The notes below the pieces were generated by a model, which was not told the DNA's origin, did no database searches, and saw nothing but the letters and a program-made list of their open reading frames with translations. A stretch of 7,606 bases of DNA from NCBI GenBank assembly GCA_003641795.1, contig QNAP01000080.1:1-7606 (forward strand), read 5' to 3'. Below are positions 1 through 5,619 of this stretch, piece after piece. Source of the DNA: Thermotogae bacterium. GTDB taxonomy: Bacteria; Thermotogota; Thermotogae; UBA12178. The translations under genes were made by a program, and so were the position numbers. Each line of letters opens with the position of its first letter. The stretch's first letter is position 1.

Positions 1-1028
1 CCGTACTCTTCTTCTCCCACCTTGAAGACAACGTACTGTTCTTCTTCGGCTACACTCACCGTTTCCACCTTCTTTTCCCGCTCTTCTTCCGAAAGCCCTA
101 TAAGTTCCTCGGAAATCAAGATCGAGGGATCGATGATCATAATGCTATTTTCTTCAGTGCGCACGATTCCGAGAACCTCTTTGTTTCCCTGTTGACGAAT
201 CAGCGGTGGTGGATCTTTTATTTCGGATTCTGGTACTCTCAGCACCTCGCTGATTTTGTCAACAATGAACCCAATGCTTGCACCCTTAAAATTGAGGACG
301 ATCACTTTGGTAAGCTCGTTGACCTCGGAGACCATTAGATTTAACATGCTTCTGAGGTCAACGATGGGGAGAACATCGCCGCGCAGGTTTATGATTCCCT
401 TCACATATGGGGGAACATCTGGTACTTCGGTGGGCTTCGAGTATCGGATTATTTCCTGCACGTATTCGATGGGAAATCCATAGATTTCTCCCGACATTTC
501 GAACGTCACTATTTGGATATATTTTTCCATGGCAACTTGCTCCTTTTCGGTTTCTGTACGTTCCAACGCCTTCGTCGTTTTGGAGTTTTTCTGGTCTTCT
601 CCAAGTTCCAATAATTTGTCCACTTCCAGCATCATGTACATGCTTCCTTCTTTTGTTCGAATCACACGCCGCACGAAGTTGCTAGAGGTATCGGCTTCTT
701 CAATTTGTTCCGGAGAGATGTGCACAACTTGCGCTGTTCTGTCTACAATCACCCCGAGAGTTTTTCCACTTTGCTCTAATATCACGACTTTTGCGGTTTC
801 AAGGTTTATTTCCTCCAATCCCAGACGTTTACGCAAGTTCATAATGGGTAGAACTTCCCCGCGAAGGTTTGCAATACCTTCGACATACTTCGGAGCGAGA
901 GGGACTCGTGTCAACCTTTGTAGACGAACGATTTCACGAACGCACTCCACGGGTACAGCGTAAATTTCATCACCCAAGGCAAAAGTCACACACTGCAGCC
1001 CCTCTGATGAAATAGTTGTTGTGGCCAT
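1..1028 (-). CDS. Multi-domain CheW adaptor protein (at least three tandem CheW domains), 3' end cut by window
   Basis: CheW-type adaptor, expected to couple receptors to CheA in the cytoplasm. I translated it by hand: 342 full codons are visible with no stop before the left edge. CheW domain 1 covers residues ~11-140, with the motif GIANLRGEVLPIMNLR at 51-66. A charged linker covers ~141-166. Domain 2 covers ~169-305, with GIINLRGDVLPIVDLR at 211-226. A Glu/Lys-rich linker follows, and QYVVFKVGEEEYG at 331-343 opens a third domain that the window cuts. Single-domain CheW is about 150-170 aa, so this is an unusual multi-CheW chain that could bridge several partners. The start ATG at 1028 lies 13 nt after the upstream stop and has an AAGGGGTG ribosome site. 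An internal in-frame ATG with its own ribosome site lies at 530. CheV is unlikely for the visible part, because repeated CheW domains rather than a receiver domain are seen. The unseen C-terminus could still hold something else. Confidence 0.93.
   Translation of the reverse strand, partial: MATTTISSEGLQCVTFALGDEIYAVPVECVREIVRLQRLTRVPLAPKYVEGIANLRGEVLPIMNLRKRLGLEEINLETAKVVILEQSGKTLGVIVDRTAQVVHISPEQIEEADTSSNFVRRVIRTKEGSMYMMLEVDKLLELGEDQKNSKTTKALERTETEKEQVAMEKYIQIVTFEMSGEIYGFPIEYVQEIIRYSKPTEVPDVPPYVKGIINLRGDVLPIVDLRSMLNLMVSEVNELTKVIVLNFKGASIGFIVDKISEVLRVPESEIKDPPPLIRQQGNKEVLGIVRTEENSIMIIDPSILISEELIGLSEEEREKKVETVSVAEEEQYVVFKVGEEEY
528..545 (-). promoter_or_regulatory. Possible internal ribosome site and start within the multi-CheW gene
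   Basis: On the minus strand AAGGAG (545 to 540) is followed by 9 nt and an ATG at 530. This ATG is in frame with the main gene (codon 167) and sits exactly at the linker before CheW domain 2. Initiation here would give a shorter protein starting MEKYIQIV and lacking domain 1. The spacing and domain boundary are seen directly. Use of the site is inference, and AAGGAG can arise from the Lys-Glu codons of a charged linker. Confidence 0.4.
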
Positions 1029-1035
1029 TTATTTT

Positions 1036-1043
1036 CACCCCTT
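1036..1043 (-). promoter_or_regulatory. Ribosome binding site of the multi-CheW gene
   Basis: AAGGGGTG on the minus strand, overlapping the TAA stop of the upstream MCP segment (1044 to 1042), with 9 nt from the GGGG core to the ATG at 1028. The overlap with the upstream stop suggests translational coupling. It supports the 1028 start. Confidence 0.7.
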
Positions 1044-1767
1044 ATGCCGATTGAAGCTCATCGGCAACTGCGGCAATCTCTTCAATTGCTCGTGCCAGTT
1101 CTTCTACTCCTCGAGCTTGTTCATCGGCACCTTTCGCAGCTTCTTCTATCGCCGAAGCGGATTCTTCAGCTGCGGCGTTTATCTGTTCTATGGCTTTGCT
1201 GGATTCCTCCACTGCTGATCCGATTTGCTCGAGTTCTCTACCGATCTCATCAAAACGCTTTATCAGTTCGTCGAGAATCTGGGTGACTTCTTCGACCAGC
1301 TTGGTCGTATCGCGAGCTTTCACAACCTCTCCTGCGGCAACTTTCGCCGATTCGGCGATATCTGAAGCTACGAGATTCACCTGATACTGGATCGCATTGA
1401 CAAGTTCCTTTATTTGCTCTGCGTTTTCTCCCGACTCGTTGGCCAGATTCCTTATATCGTTTGCTACTACTGCAAACCCTTTACCGTATTCTCCCGCTCT
1501 CGCTGCTTCAATGAACCCATTCACGGCGAGCATATTCGTTTGAATGGTAACCTTGTCGATGGTGTCAACTGTTTTGTTGATCTGGCGAGCTCGTTCTGCA
1601 AGCGTCTCCACATTGTCAGAAGCCTTCTGATAATTGTTCGAAGCAGAAGAAATGCCTTCTATCATGTGCTCAACGTTTTCTCTATTTTCAGCGATCTTGT
1701 TTGTCAAGGTGCTCAAAAGTTCTGTGTCGCTTTTGACCACCAACTGGAGATCACTGATCTTTTTCAT
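1042..1767 (-). CDS. Second MCP signalling segment, in frame with the upstream MCP and probably its cut-off C-terminal part
   Basis: Soluble MCP signalling fragment of 241 aa, almost entirely coiled coil, with no membrane segment. The hairpin tip is recognisable: IQTNMLAVNGFIEAARAGEY then GKGFAVVANDIRNLANES, with its turn near residue 93. It differs from the common MCP tip: Asp to Ile before QTN, LLAL to MLAV, NAAIE to NGFIE and ADEVR to ANDIR. Glu pairs flanked by small residues in the C-arm (AAAEESASAIEEA) resemble adaptation sites. The arm after the turn is ~148 residues, but only ~93 precede it, so the N-arm is too short. The missing part is found in frame upstream of the TAA at 1786-1788. 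Candidate starts are ATG 1767 and TTG 1770. Neither has a recognisable ribosome site, unlike the other genes with visible upstream sequence. If made alone, this would be an incomplete receptor hairpin. Family assignment is certain; status as a separate gene is doubtful. Confidence 0.72.
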   Translation of the reverse strand: MKKISDLQLVVKSDTELLSTLTNKIAENRENVEHMIEGISSASNNYQKASDNVETLAERARQINKTVDTIDKVTIQTNMLAVNGFIEAARAGEYGKGFAVVANDIRNLANESGENAEQIKELVNAIQYQVNLVASDIAESAKVAAGEVVKARDTTKLVEEVTQILDELIKRFDEIGRELEQIGSAVEESSKAIEQINAAAEESASAIEEAAKGADEQARGVEELARAIEEIAAVADELQSA

Positions 1768-1785
1768 CAAGGAATCAACGTATTG

Positions 1786-1788
1786 TTA
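1786..1788 (-). other. Single in-frame TAA splitting a tandem double-hairpin MCP reading frame (1042-3003)
   Basis: Around this codon the frame reads ILTEATEKA, stop, QYVDSLMKKISDL. The same frame is open on both sides, giving 652 sense codons and one TAA over 1042-3003. Helical coiled-coil character continues across the stop. Counting from the second hairpin turn, the C-arm is ~148 residues; the same length counted back crosses the TAA and ends near residue 358 of the upstream protein (base ~1932). That point follows the polar linker KTSTDTEK (351-358), where the first hairpin's C-arm ends by the same symmetry. The stop therefore interrupts a hairpin rather than separating two complete proteins. 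TAA is one substitution away from CAA, AAA and GAA. A nonsense mutation, a sequencing or assembly error, and stop read-through all remain possible. Confidence 0.85.
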
Positions 1789-3003
1789 AGCCTTTTCGGT
1801 TGCTTCTGTTAGGATCTGAGTTCCTTGATTCAATTGTTGTAAACCAGCATTGATTTGCTCGCTGGCACTGGACAGTTCTTCTATGTTAGAAGACAGTTGC
1901 TCAGCTGCAGCGGCAACTATTTCCGCAGATTTCTCTGTATCCGTGGAAGTTTTAAGATCTTCTGCCAAGTCTACCAGTTCTTGTGTCGCTGCTCTCACCT
2001 CTGCGAAAGCTTTTACCTGTTCTTCCACAGCTTTGGATGACTCAACCGCTGCGGAGCTTATTTCTTCTGATCCGCTCGCCACCTGCTCCGAAGCTTCTAA
2101 AAGTTCTCTTGTAGCTTCGGCAACGTCGTTCATATCTTTCGATATTTGTTCCATGTGTTGGACCATCTCAACAAATCGCTCAGCTATTTCCTCCAATTCA
2201 GAGATTATTGTACTTCCAAGCTCCGTCTGCTCATTGGAGACTTTTACGATTTCTTGAATGTCTTGCACAGTTTGCGCCACTGCACTGTTGATCTCATCCA
2301 CGATTCTTCGTATCTCTCGAGCAGACCTTTCCGAGACCTCTGCTAACCCCCTGACTTCGTCAGCCACCACAGCAAAGCCACTGCCGTGCTCTCCCGCTCT
2401 CGCGGCTTCGATCGCTGCGTTCAAAGCGAGCAGGTTGGTTTGATCAGCTATCATGACTACGGTCTTCACTATCTCGCTGATTTTGTTGGACTGCTCCTCC
2501 AGTTTCTTGATAAGGGCAGCGGATTCTTCGTTCTTTTTTGCTCCTTCTTCGATGGTGAAAATCAATCCCTGAATAGAATCACTCATGACCGTGGTTTTCT
2601 GTTGTGCTCCCATGGTGCGATCTCTCATCTCGGAGGCAAGCAGTTGGATATTCTGGGAACTTTTGCTGATCTGCTCGACAGCTGCTCTGGACTCGTCTGC
2701 GGCGCTGGAAGATTCCTCCGCTCCTGCCGCAATCTGTTCCATGGCTCTGCTCAGTTCCTCCACCGCTGAGGATGCCTGCTCTACTCCTGCCAGAAGTTCT
2801 TCTGCTGCGGTGGAAATGCGCTCTGCCATCGCCTGTCGTTTTGCGAGTGTACGGGCCCTGGCTCTTTCTTGTGCTCTTTTGCGGGCCTCTTCGCGCTTTG
2901 CCTTTAGATCTTCTCCCTCTTCTTTGACCTTGAGACCTGTTCCGCTTTTGACGTTTCCTCCCTTCTCTTTGAAACTCTCTGGAACTTCAAGCTTCTTTTC
3001 CAT
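1786..3003 (-). CDS. Soluble methyl-accepting chemotaxis protein with basic N-terminal tail
   Basis: Cytoplasmic chemoreceptor of 405 aa. No signal peptide, membrane segment or recognisable ligand-binding domain. Residues 1-33 are low-complexity Lys/Glu/Gly. Residues 34-62 are very basic, with 12 Lys/Arg in 29 (KAKREEARKRAQERARAR at 34-51). A long coiled-coil hairpin follows: N-arm ~62-205, canonical tip IADQTNLLALNAAIEAARAG at 185-204 and HGSGFAVVADEVRGLAE at 206-222, C-arm to ~348. The arms match at ~143 residues each, roughly the 40-heptad class. Glu pairs among Ala/Ser (96-97, 313-314) resemble adaptation sites. After the linker 351-358, residues 358-405 form another MCP-like coil that has no partner within this protein; it matches the missing N-arm of the next segment. 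The start at 3003 has a strong ribosome site. Basic tail plus soluble MCP recalls FrzCD, which binds the nucleoid, and TlpT, which works with a ParA; the nearby parA fits, but this is inference. Confidence 0.93.
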   Translation of the reverse strand: MEKKLEVPESFKEKGGNVKSGTGLKVKEEGEDLKAKREEARKRAQERARARTLAKRQAMAERISTAAEELLAGVEQASSAVEELSRAMEQIAAGAEESSSAADESRAAVEQISKSSQNIQLLASEMRDRTMGAQQKTTVMSDSIQGLIFTIEEGAKKNEESAALIKKLEEQSNKISEIVKTVVMIADQTNLLALNAAIEAARAGEHGSGFAVVADEVRGLAEVSERSAREIRRIVDEINSAVAQTVQDIQEIVKVSNEQTELGSTIISELEEIAERFVEMVQHMEQISKDMNDVAEATRELLEASEQVASGSEEISSAAVESSKAVEEQVKAFAEVRAATQELVDLAEDLKTSTDTEKSAEIVAAAAEQLSSNIEELSSASEQINAGLQQLNQGTQILTEATEKA

Positions 3004-3012
3004 GCCACTCAG

Positions 3013-3021
3013 CCTCCTTTT
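3013..3021 (-). promoter_or_regulatory. Strong ribosome binding site of the soluble MCP
   Basis: AAAAGGAGG on the minus strand, 9 nt before the ATG at 3003, within the 39 nt gap after the Hsp70 stop. It is among the strongest sites in the window and contrasts with the lack of any site before the downstream MCP segment. I see no hairpin or promoter in the rest of this gap. Confidence 0.8.
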
Positions 3022-3042
3022 CCAGAATACGTTGTGAAGCCT

Positions 3043-4530
3043 TCAAATCACTTCGAGATCTGTTCCCCTTCTTTCCAACATCTCCCCATCGTTTTGGTTT
3101 CCTCCTCCAAACACGCCCCCAGTGATGGTAACCTCTGCTACCTCGTTGGTGTCGAGGTCCTCTGCACTTACCTCCAAAACGCCGTTTTGGTTTATCTGAA
3201 ACGTGACCGCTATATTCGCTTCATTCTTCTTCCACTTCTTTTTGGAAGTGAATCGGAAGTTGCCCAGATCTACTAACGTTCCTCGTCGCTTTTGCAAGAT
3301 TCGTATCTCCACATAATCTTGATCATCGTAAGCATTGGTAAAGATCTTAGCTGCAGATGTGGGGTAAGTAGAATCACGTTCGATAATGGGGACGAACTCC
3401 CCATCATCGTCAAGAACGCCCAAAGAGTGAGGAAGAACATCCTTAAGCTCTATGTTTCTTATCTTTCCTTCTAACACGGCCGCTTGAATAGCGGCACCGA
3501 GTGCCACCACTTCATCGGGATTGATCTCCGATTTTATTTCAGCTTTTGGCAGTAGGGAACAGACAATGGAGCGAAAGGCAGGCATTCTCGAAGTTCCTCC
3601 TGCAAGTACCACCACATCTACGTCTTCAGCACCTGTCTGGCTTTCTTCTAACGTCGTGAGAATCAACTCCTCTGTTCTTTTTAACAATTCCTTGGTTAGA
3701 TGTTCAAATTGGCTGCGAGAGAGGTTTAGATTTATATGTATTGGTCCATTAGGAGACATGGCAATGTAGGGTATGACGATGTTCGTTTCTTCCACGCTGG
3801 AAAGATCGATCTTTGCTCTTTCAACGTGATTGTACACTTGCTGAAGAGCTATAGGATCTGTCGCAAGGTCGACCCCGTTAGTTTCACGCACGGTTTCTAC
3901 CACCCATCGAGCCAGTACTTCGTCGAAATCGCTCCCTCCTAATTCAGTGCTACCACCGGTTGTTATGACTTCGAAAAGCCCCTCAGAATGCTTCATCAAG
4001 GTGATATCGAACGTGCCACCTCCGAAGTCCAATACTAGTACAGTTTTCTCGTTTTTCGTGTGTACACCGTAGGCAAGCGCCGCTGCTGTAGGTTCGTTTA
4101 ACAACTTCACGACCTCAATACCCGCCAGTCGAGCCGCATGCAAAACTCCCTGACGTTGGTTGTCGTCGAAATAAGCTGGTACCGTGATAACGGCTTGCTT
4201 TACTTCCTTTCCGAGAAAATCGGAAGCATAATTCTTGAGTTTTCTGAGGATAAGCCCCCCGATTTCCGAAGGAGTGTAATCTCTTCCGAACACTTTGTAT
4301 CGATGACCAGTTCCCATTTTCCGCTTGACCTTCAAGATTGTTTGTTCTGGACGCGCAAGCATCTGTGATCTGGCAAGTTCTCCTACCAAGACCTGTTTCT
4401 CGTTTTTGAAATAGACGACGGAAGGGGTTAGCCGAGAACCTCTTTCGTTAGGAATGATTTCTAGCTTACATTTCGGTCCTACATACGCTACAAGCGAATT
4501 TGTGGTACCAAAATCTACGCCCACGATCAT
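3043..4530 (-). CDS. DnaK-like Hsp70 protein lacking the C-terminal lid
   Basis: Hsp70-family ATPase of 495 aa; true DnaK is about 600-640. The nucleotide-binding domain is residues 1-~358: phosphate-1 VGVDFGTTNS (3-12), KVKRKMG (67-73) with K69 matching catalytic K70 of E. coli DnaK, NEPTAAALAYG (145-155), phosphate-2 DFGGGTFD (168-175) with T173 matching T199, GGSTELGGSDFD (192-203), and adenosine motif VVLAGGTSRMP (307-317). A loop after residue 73 is about 27 residues shorter than in DnaK. The substrate-binding beta domain is present (~364-470, VLEVSAEDL at 451-459), but the protein ends after a Gly-rich stretch and short tail with no helical lid. Ungapped alignment puts I360-E-L-K-D364 where DnaK has the linker VLLLD, so the hydrophobic linker is degraded. 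The ATG overlaps the TPR stop as ATGA, implying coupled translation. Neighbours point to a specialised paralog serving the chemosensory proteins, not the housekeeping DnaK; no grpE or dnaJ is visible here. Confidence 0.92.
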   Translation of the reverse strand: MIVGVDFGTTNSLVAYVGPKCKLEIIPNERGSRLTPSVVYFKNEKQVLVGELARSQMLARPEQTILKVKRKMGTGHRYKVFGRDYTPSEIGGLILRKLKNYASDFLGKEVKQAVITVPAYFDDNQRQGVLHAARLAGIEVVKLLNEPTAAALAYGVHTKNEKTVLVLDFGGGTFDITLMKHSEGLFEVITTGGSTELGGSDFDEVLARWVVETVRETNGVDLATDPIALQQVYNHVERAKIDLSSVEETNIVIPYIAMSPNGPIHINLNLSRSQFEHLTKELLKRTEELILTTLEESQTGAEDVDVVVLAGGTSRMPAFRSIVCSLLPKAEIKSEINPDEVVALGAAIQAAVLEGKIRNIELKDVLPHSLGVLDDDGEFVPIIERDSTYPTSAAKIFTNAYDDQDYVEIRILQKRRGTLVDLGNFRFTSKKKWKKNEANIAVTFQINQNGVLEVSAEDLDTNEVAEVTITGGVFGGGNQNDGEMLERRGTDLEVI

Positions 4531-4835
4531 TTGTCATCGCCCTCCTGAAGCAATCGTAAGTTTTCTCGAATATCGGGATTTTCGGGATCTTCCGAAAAGG
4601 CTACTCGGAGTAATTCTTTCGCTCTTTCCAAAAAGCCGTGTTCTGCTAAAATCACAGCGGCGTTGTTCAATGCCTTCGATCGGAGTTTTCCCATCATTTC
4701 TGCCACATACATGTATAGATGGAAGGCGTCGAGATATTCACCGTTTTCATCACAGGTCAACGCCTTTTGGAACAAACTTTCCTCATGTTTTTGTGAAAAG
4801 AAGATCTCTAATCCCTTGCCCAAGGCGTTAGCCAT
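4527..4835 (-). CDS. Small tetratricopeptide-repeat (TPR) protein
   Basis: Small helical protein of 102 aa from ATG 4835. TPR proteins bind partner proteins; no enzyme motif is seen. The second repeat, residues ~53-86 (KALNNAAVILAEHG...LERAKELLRVAFSEDPEN), matches the 34-residue TPR pattern well: small residue at position 8, Leu at 11, Ala at 20, Leu at 24, Ala at 27 and Pro at 32. A weaker repeat precedes it (~19-50, around GEYLDAFHLYMYVAE), and a capping helix follows (IRENLRLLQ). Two starts are possible: GTG 4841, only 4 nt from AGGAGG, or ATG 4835 at 10 nt. I chose ATG because its spacing equals that of the next gene. The gene overlaps parA by 8 nt and the Hsp70 gene by 4 nt. Its position before an Hsp70 suggests a dedicated co-chaperone or adaptor; that role is inferred. 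No close relative recognised. Confidence 0.8.
   Translation of the reverse strand: MANALGKGLEIFFSQKHEESLFQKALTCDENGEYLDAFHLYMYVAEMMGKLRSKALNNAAVILAEHGFLERAKELLRVAFSEDPENPDIRENLRLLQEGDDK
4541..4546 (-). promoter_or_regulatory. Ribosome binding site of the Hsp70-like gene
   Basis: AGGAGG on the minus strand, 10 nt before the ATG at 4530 and inside the last codons of the TPR gene. With the ATGA stop/start overlap it supports coupled translation of the TPR and Hsp70 proteins, perhaps in matched amounts. Confidence 0.75.
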
Positions 4836-5610
4836 TGCCACCGATCCTCCTCAAAAGTTCCACAGCGAAGGTTTGAAGATCTTGTGTTGCCCGACATCGA
4901 GGACAGTATTTGTGTATTGGCAAAGCGTGCCCCGAAGCTTCCATCACCTTTACATCCGACCTAATAGGGGTAAATATTCGGTTCGATCCAAAGGTAGCTC
5001 TCAGCTGATTCAGTACCTCTTTGGAAATTCGCGTCCTGACGTCGAAAATTGTAGGGACTATTCCCAAAAACTTCAGTTCTGGATTCAATAAAGCATTGAC
5101 GCGATAATAGACTCCCATCATTTGTGACAACCCTACCAGCGAGAGGAAATCTGCCTTCACAGGTATCACAAGATATTGTGAAGCGACAAGAGCATTTATC
5201 GTGATCAAGCCGAGCGAAGGTGGGGTATCGACAATAATATAGTCAAATTCCGATTCTAATTCCAACAGAAAATCCTTAAGAACGCCCTCCCTGTTCTGGA
5301 GGTCTTTGAGTTCCAGTTCGAGAGCGGAAAGCTCTTCATTTGCTGGTAAAATCGAAAAATTGCTGTTTATAGAAAGAGTAGGGTCTGAAACTGTCTGCCG
5401 GTTTTTCAAGAAACTCACCAAGGCTTCGTAAACACTGAAGGTTATCTTGAGAGGTTCCAAACCCGCATGCACAGTCGCATGTGCTTGGGGATCTGTGTCT
5501 ACAAGCAGGCATCGATTCCCATTATCGGCCAACAAACTTGCAACGTTGAATGCGAGTGTTGTTTTACCACTTCCCCCTTTCCTGTTCGCAAACACCACAA
5601 TCTGTGCCAT
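4828..5610 (-). CDS. ParA/MinD-family partitioning ATPase, probable array-positioning protein
   Basis: Soluble ParA-type ATPase of 260 aa with no N-terminal DNA-binding domain, so resembling Soj and orphan ParAs rather than plasmid ParA with a helix-turn-helix. Deviant Walker A is K11GGSGKTT18 with signature lysine K11 and K16. The switch region VDTDPQ at 37-42 holds D38 and D40. Walker B is IIVDTPPSLG at 125-134 with D128. The C-terminal part keeps the usual PTIFDVRTR and EASGHALPI patterns. In this family, ATP-bound dimers coat the nucleoid and a partner triggers hydrolysis. No parB is visible. The neighbours are chemosensory, which suggests a PpfA/ParC-like role in placing chemotaxis complexes; the basic N-terminus of the soluble MCP is the candidate partner. 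Odd point: YCPRC at 235-239 puts a CxxC where relatives usually have a DPKS-like turn. The start is fixed by a ribosome site 1 nt before ATG 5610, and the gene lies 4 nt after cheA. Confidence 0.92.
   Translation of the reverse strand: MAQIVVFANRKGGSGKTTLAFNVASLLADNGNRCLLVDTDPQAHATVHAGLEPLKITFSVYEALVSFLKNRQTVSDPTLSINSNFSILPANEELSALELELKDLQNREGVLKDFLLELESEFDYIIVDTPPSLGLITINALVASQYLVIPVKADFLSLVGLSQMMGVYYRVNALLNPELKFLGIVPTIFDVRTRISKEVLNQLRATFGSNRIFTPIRSDVKVMEASGHALPIHKYCPRCRATQDLQTFAVELLRRIGGNG
4846..4851 (-). promoter_or_regulatory. Ribosome binding site that decides the TPR start
   Basis: AGGAGG on the minus strand inside the final codons of parA. It is 4 nt from GTG 4841 and 10 nt from ATG 4835, so the ATG is the better-spaced start. 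Location inside parA suggests translational coupling. Confidence 0.7.
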
Positions 5611-5611
5611 T

Positions 5612-5619
5612 GGATCACC
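5612..5619 (-). promoter_or_regulatory. Offset ribosome binding site of parA, overlapping the cheA stop
   Basis: GGTGATCC on the minus strand ends 1 nt before the ATG at 5610 and includes the cheA TGA (5617 to 5615). It is the exact complement of GGATCACC, the part of the conserved 16S rRNA 3' end just upstream of CCTCC. The pairing register is thus the usual one, even though the AGGAGG core is absent. It decides the parA start and couples it to cheA termination. Confidence 0.6.

Noticed and set aside
529..963. Plus-strand open frame of 144 codons, and shorter ones nearby
   Set aside because: It lies antisense to clear CheW-domain coding sequence. Its product is Ser/Thr/Arg-rich with no recognisable domain.
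1771..1785. Frameshift between the two MCP pieces
   Set aside because: The frame is identical on both sides of the TAA, so a single substitution explains the break without an indel.
1786..1788. Pyrrolysine or selenocysteine recoding of the internal stop
   Set aside because: The codon is TAA, not TAG or TGA, and no recoding hairpin is evident downstream.
1491..2403. Repeated 13-mer ctcccgctctcgc at 1491-1503 and 2391-2403
   Set aside because: Both copies encode the conserved EAARAGE part of the two MCP tips. The similarity reflects protein conservation, not a DNA repeat element.
2585..3037. Plus-strand open frame of 150 codons
   Set aside because: It is antisense to the Ala/Glu/Ser-rich MCP coiled coil, which generates long Ser/Ala-rich shadow frames.
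3004..3042. Possible promoter or terminator in the 39 nt gap between the Hsp70 and MCP genes
   Set aside because: Apart from the MCP ribosome site I find no stem-loop with a T run and no convincing -35/-10 pair in so short a gap.
3043..3060. C-terminal DLEVI of the Hsp70-like protein as an EEVD-type TPR-binding tail
   Set aside because: It does not match EEVD; EEVD tails are typical of eukaryotic cytosolic Hsp70. The resemblance is too weak to claim.
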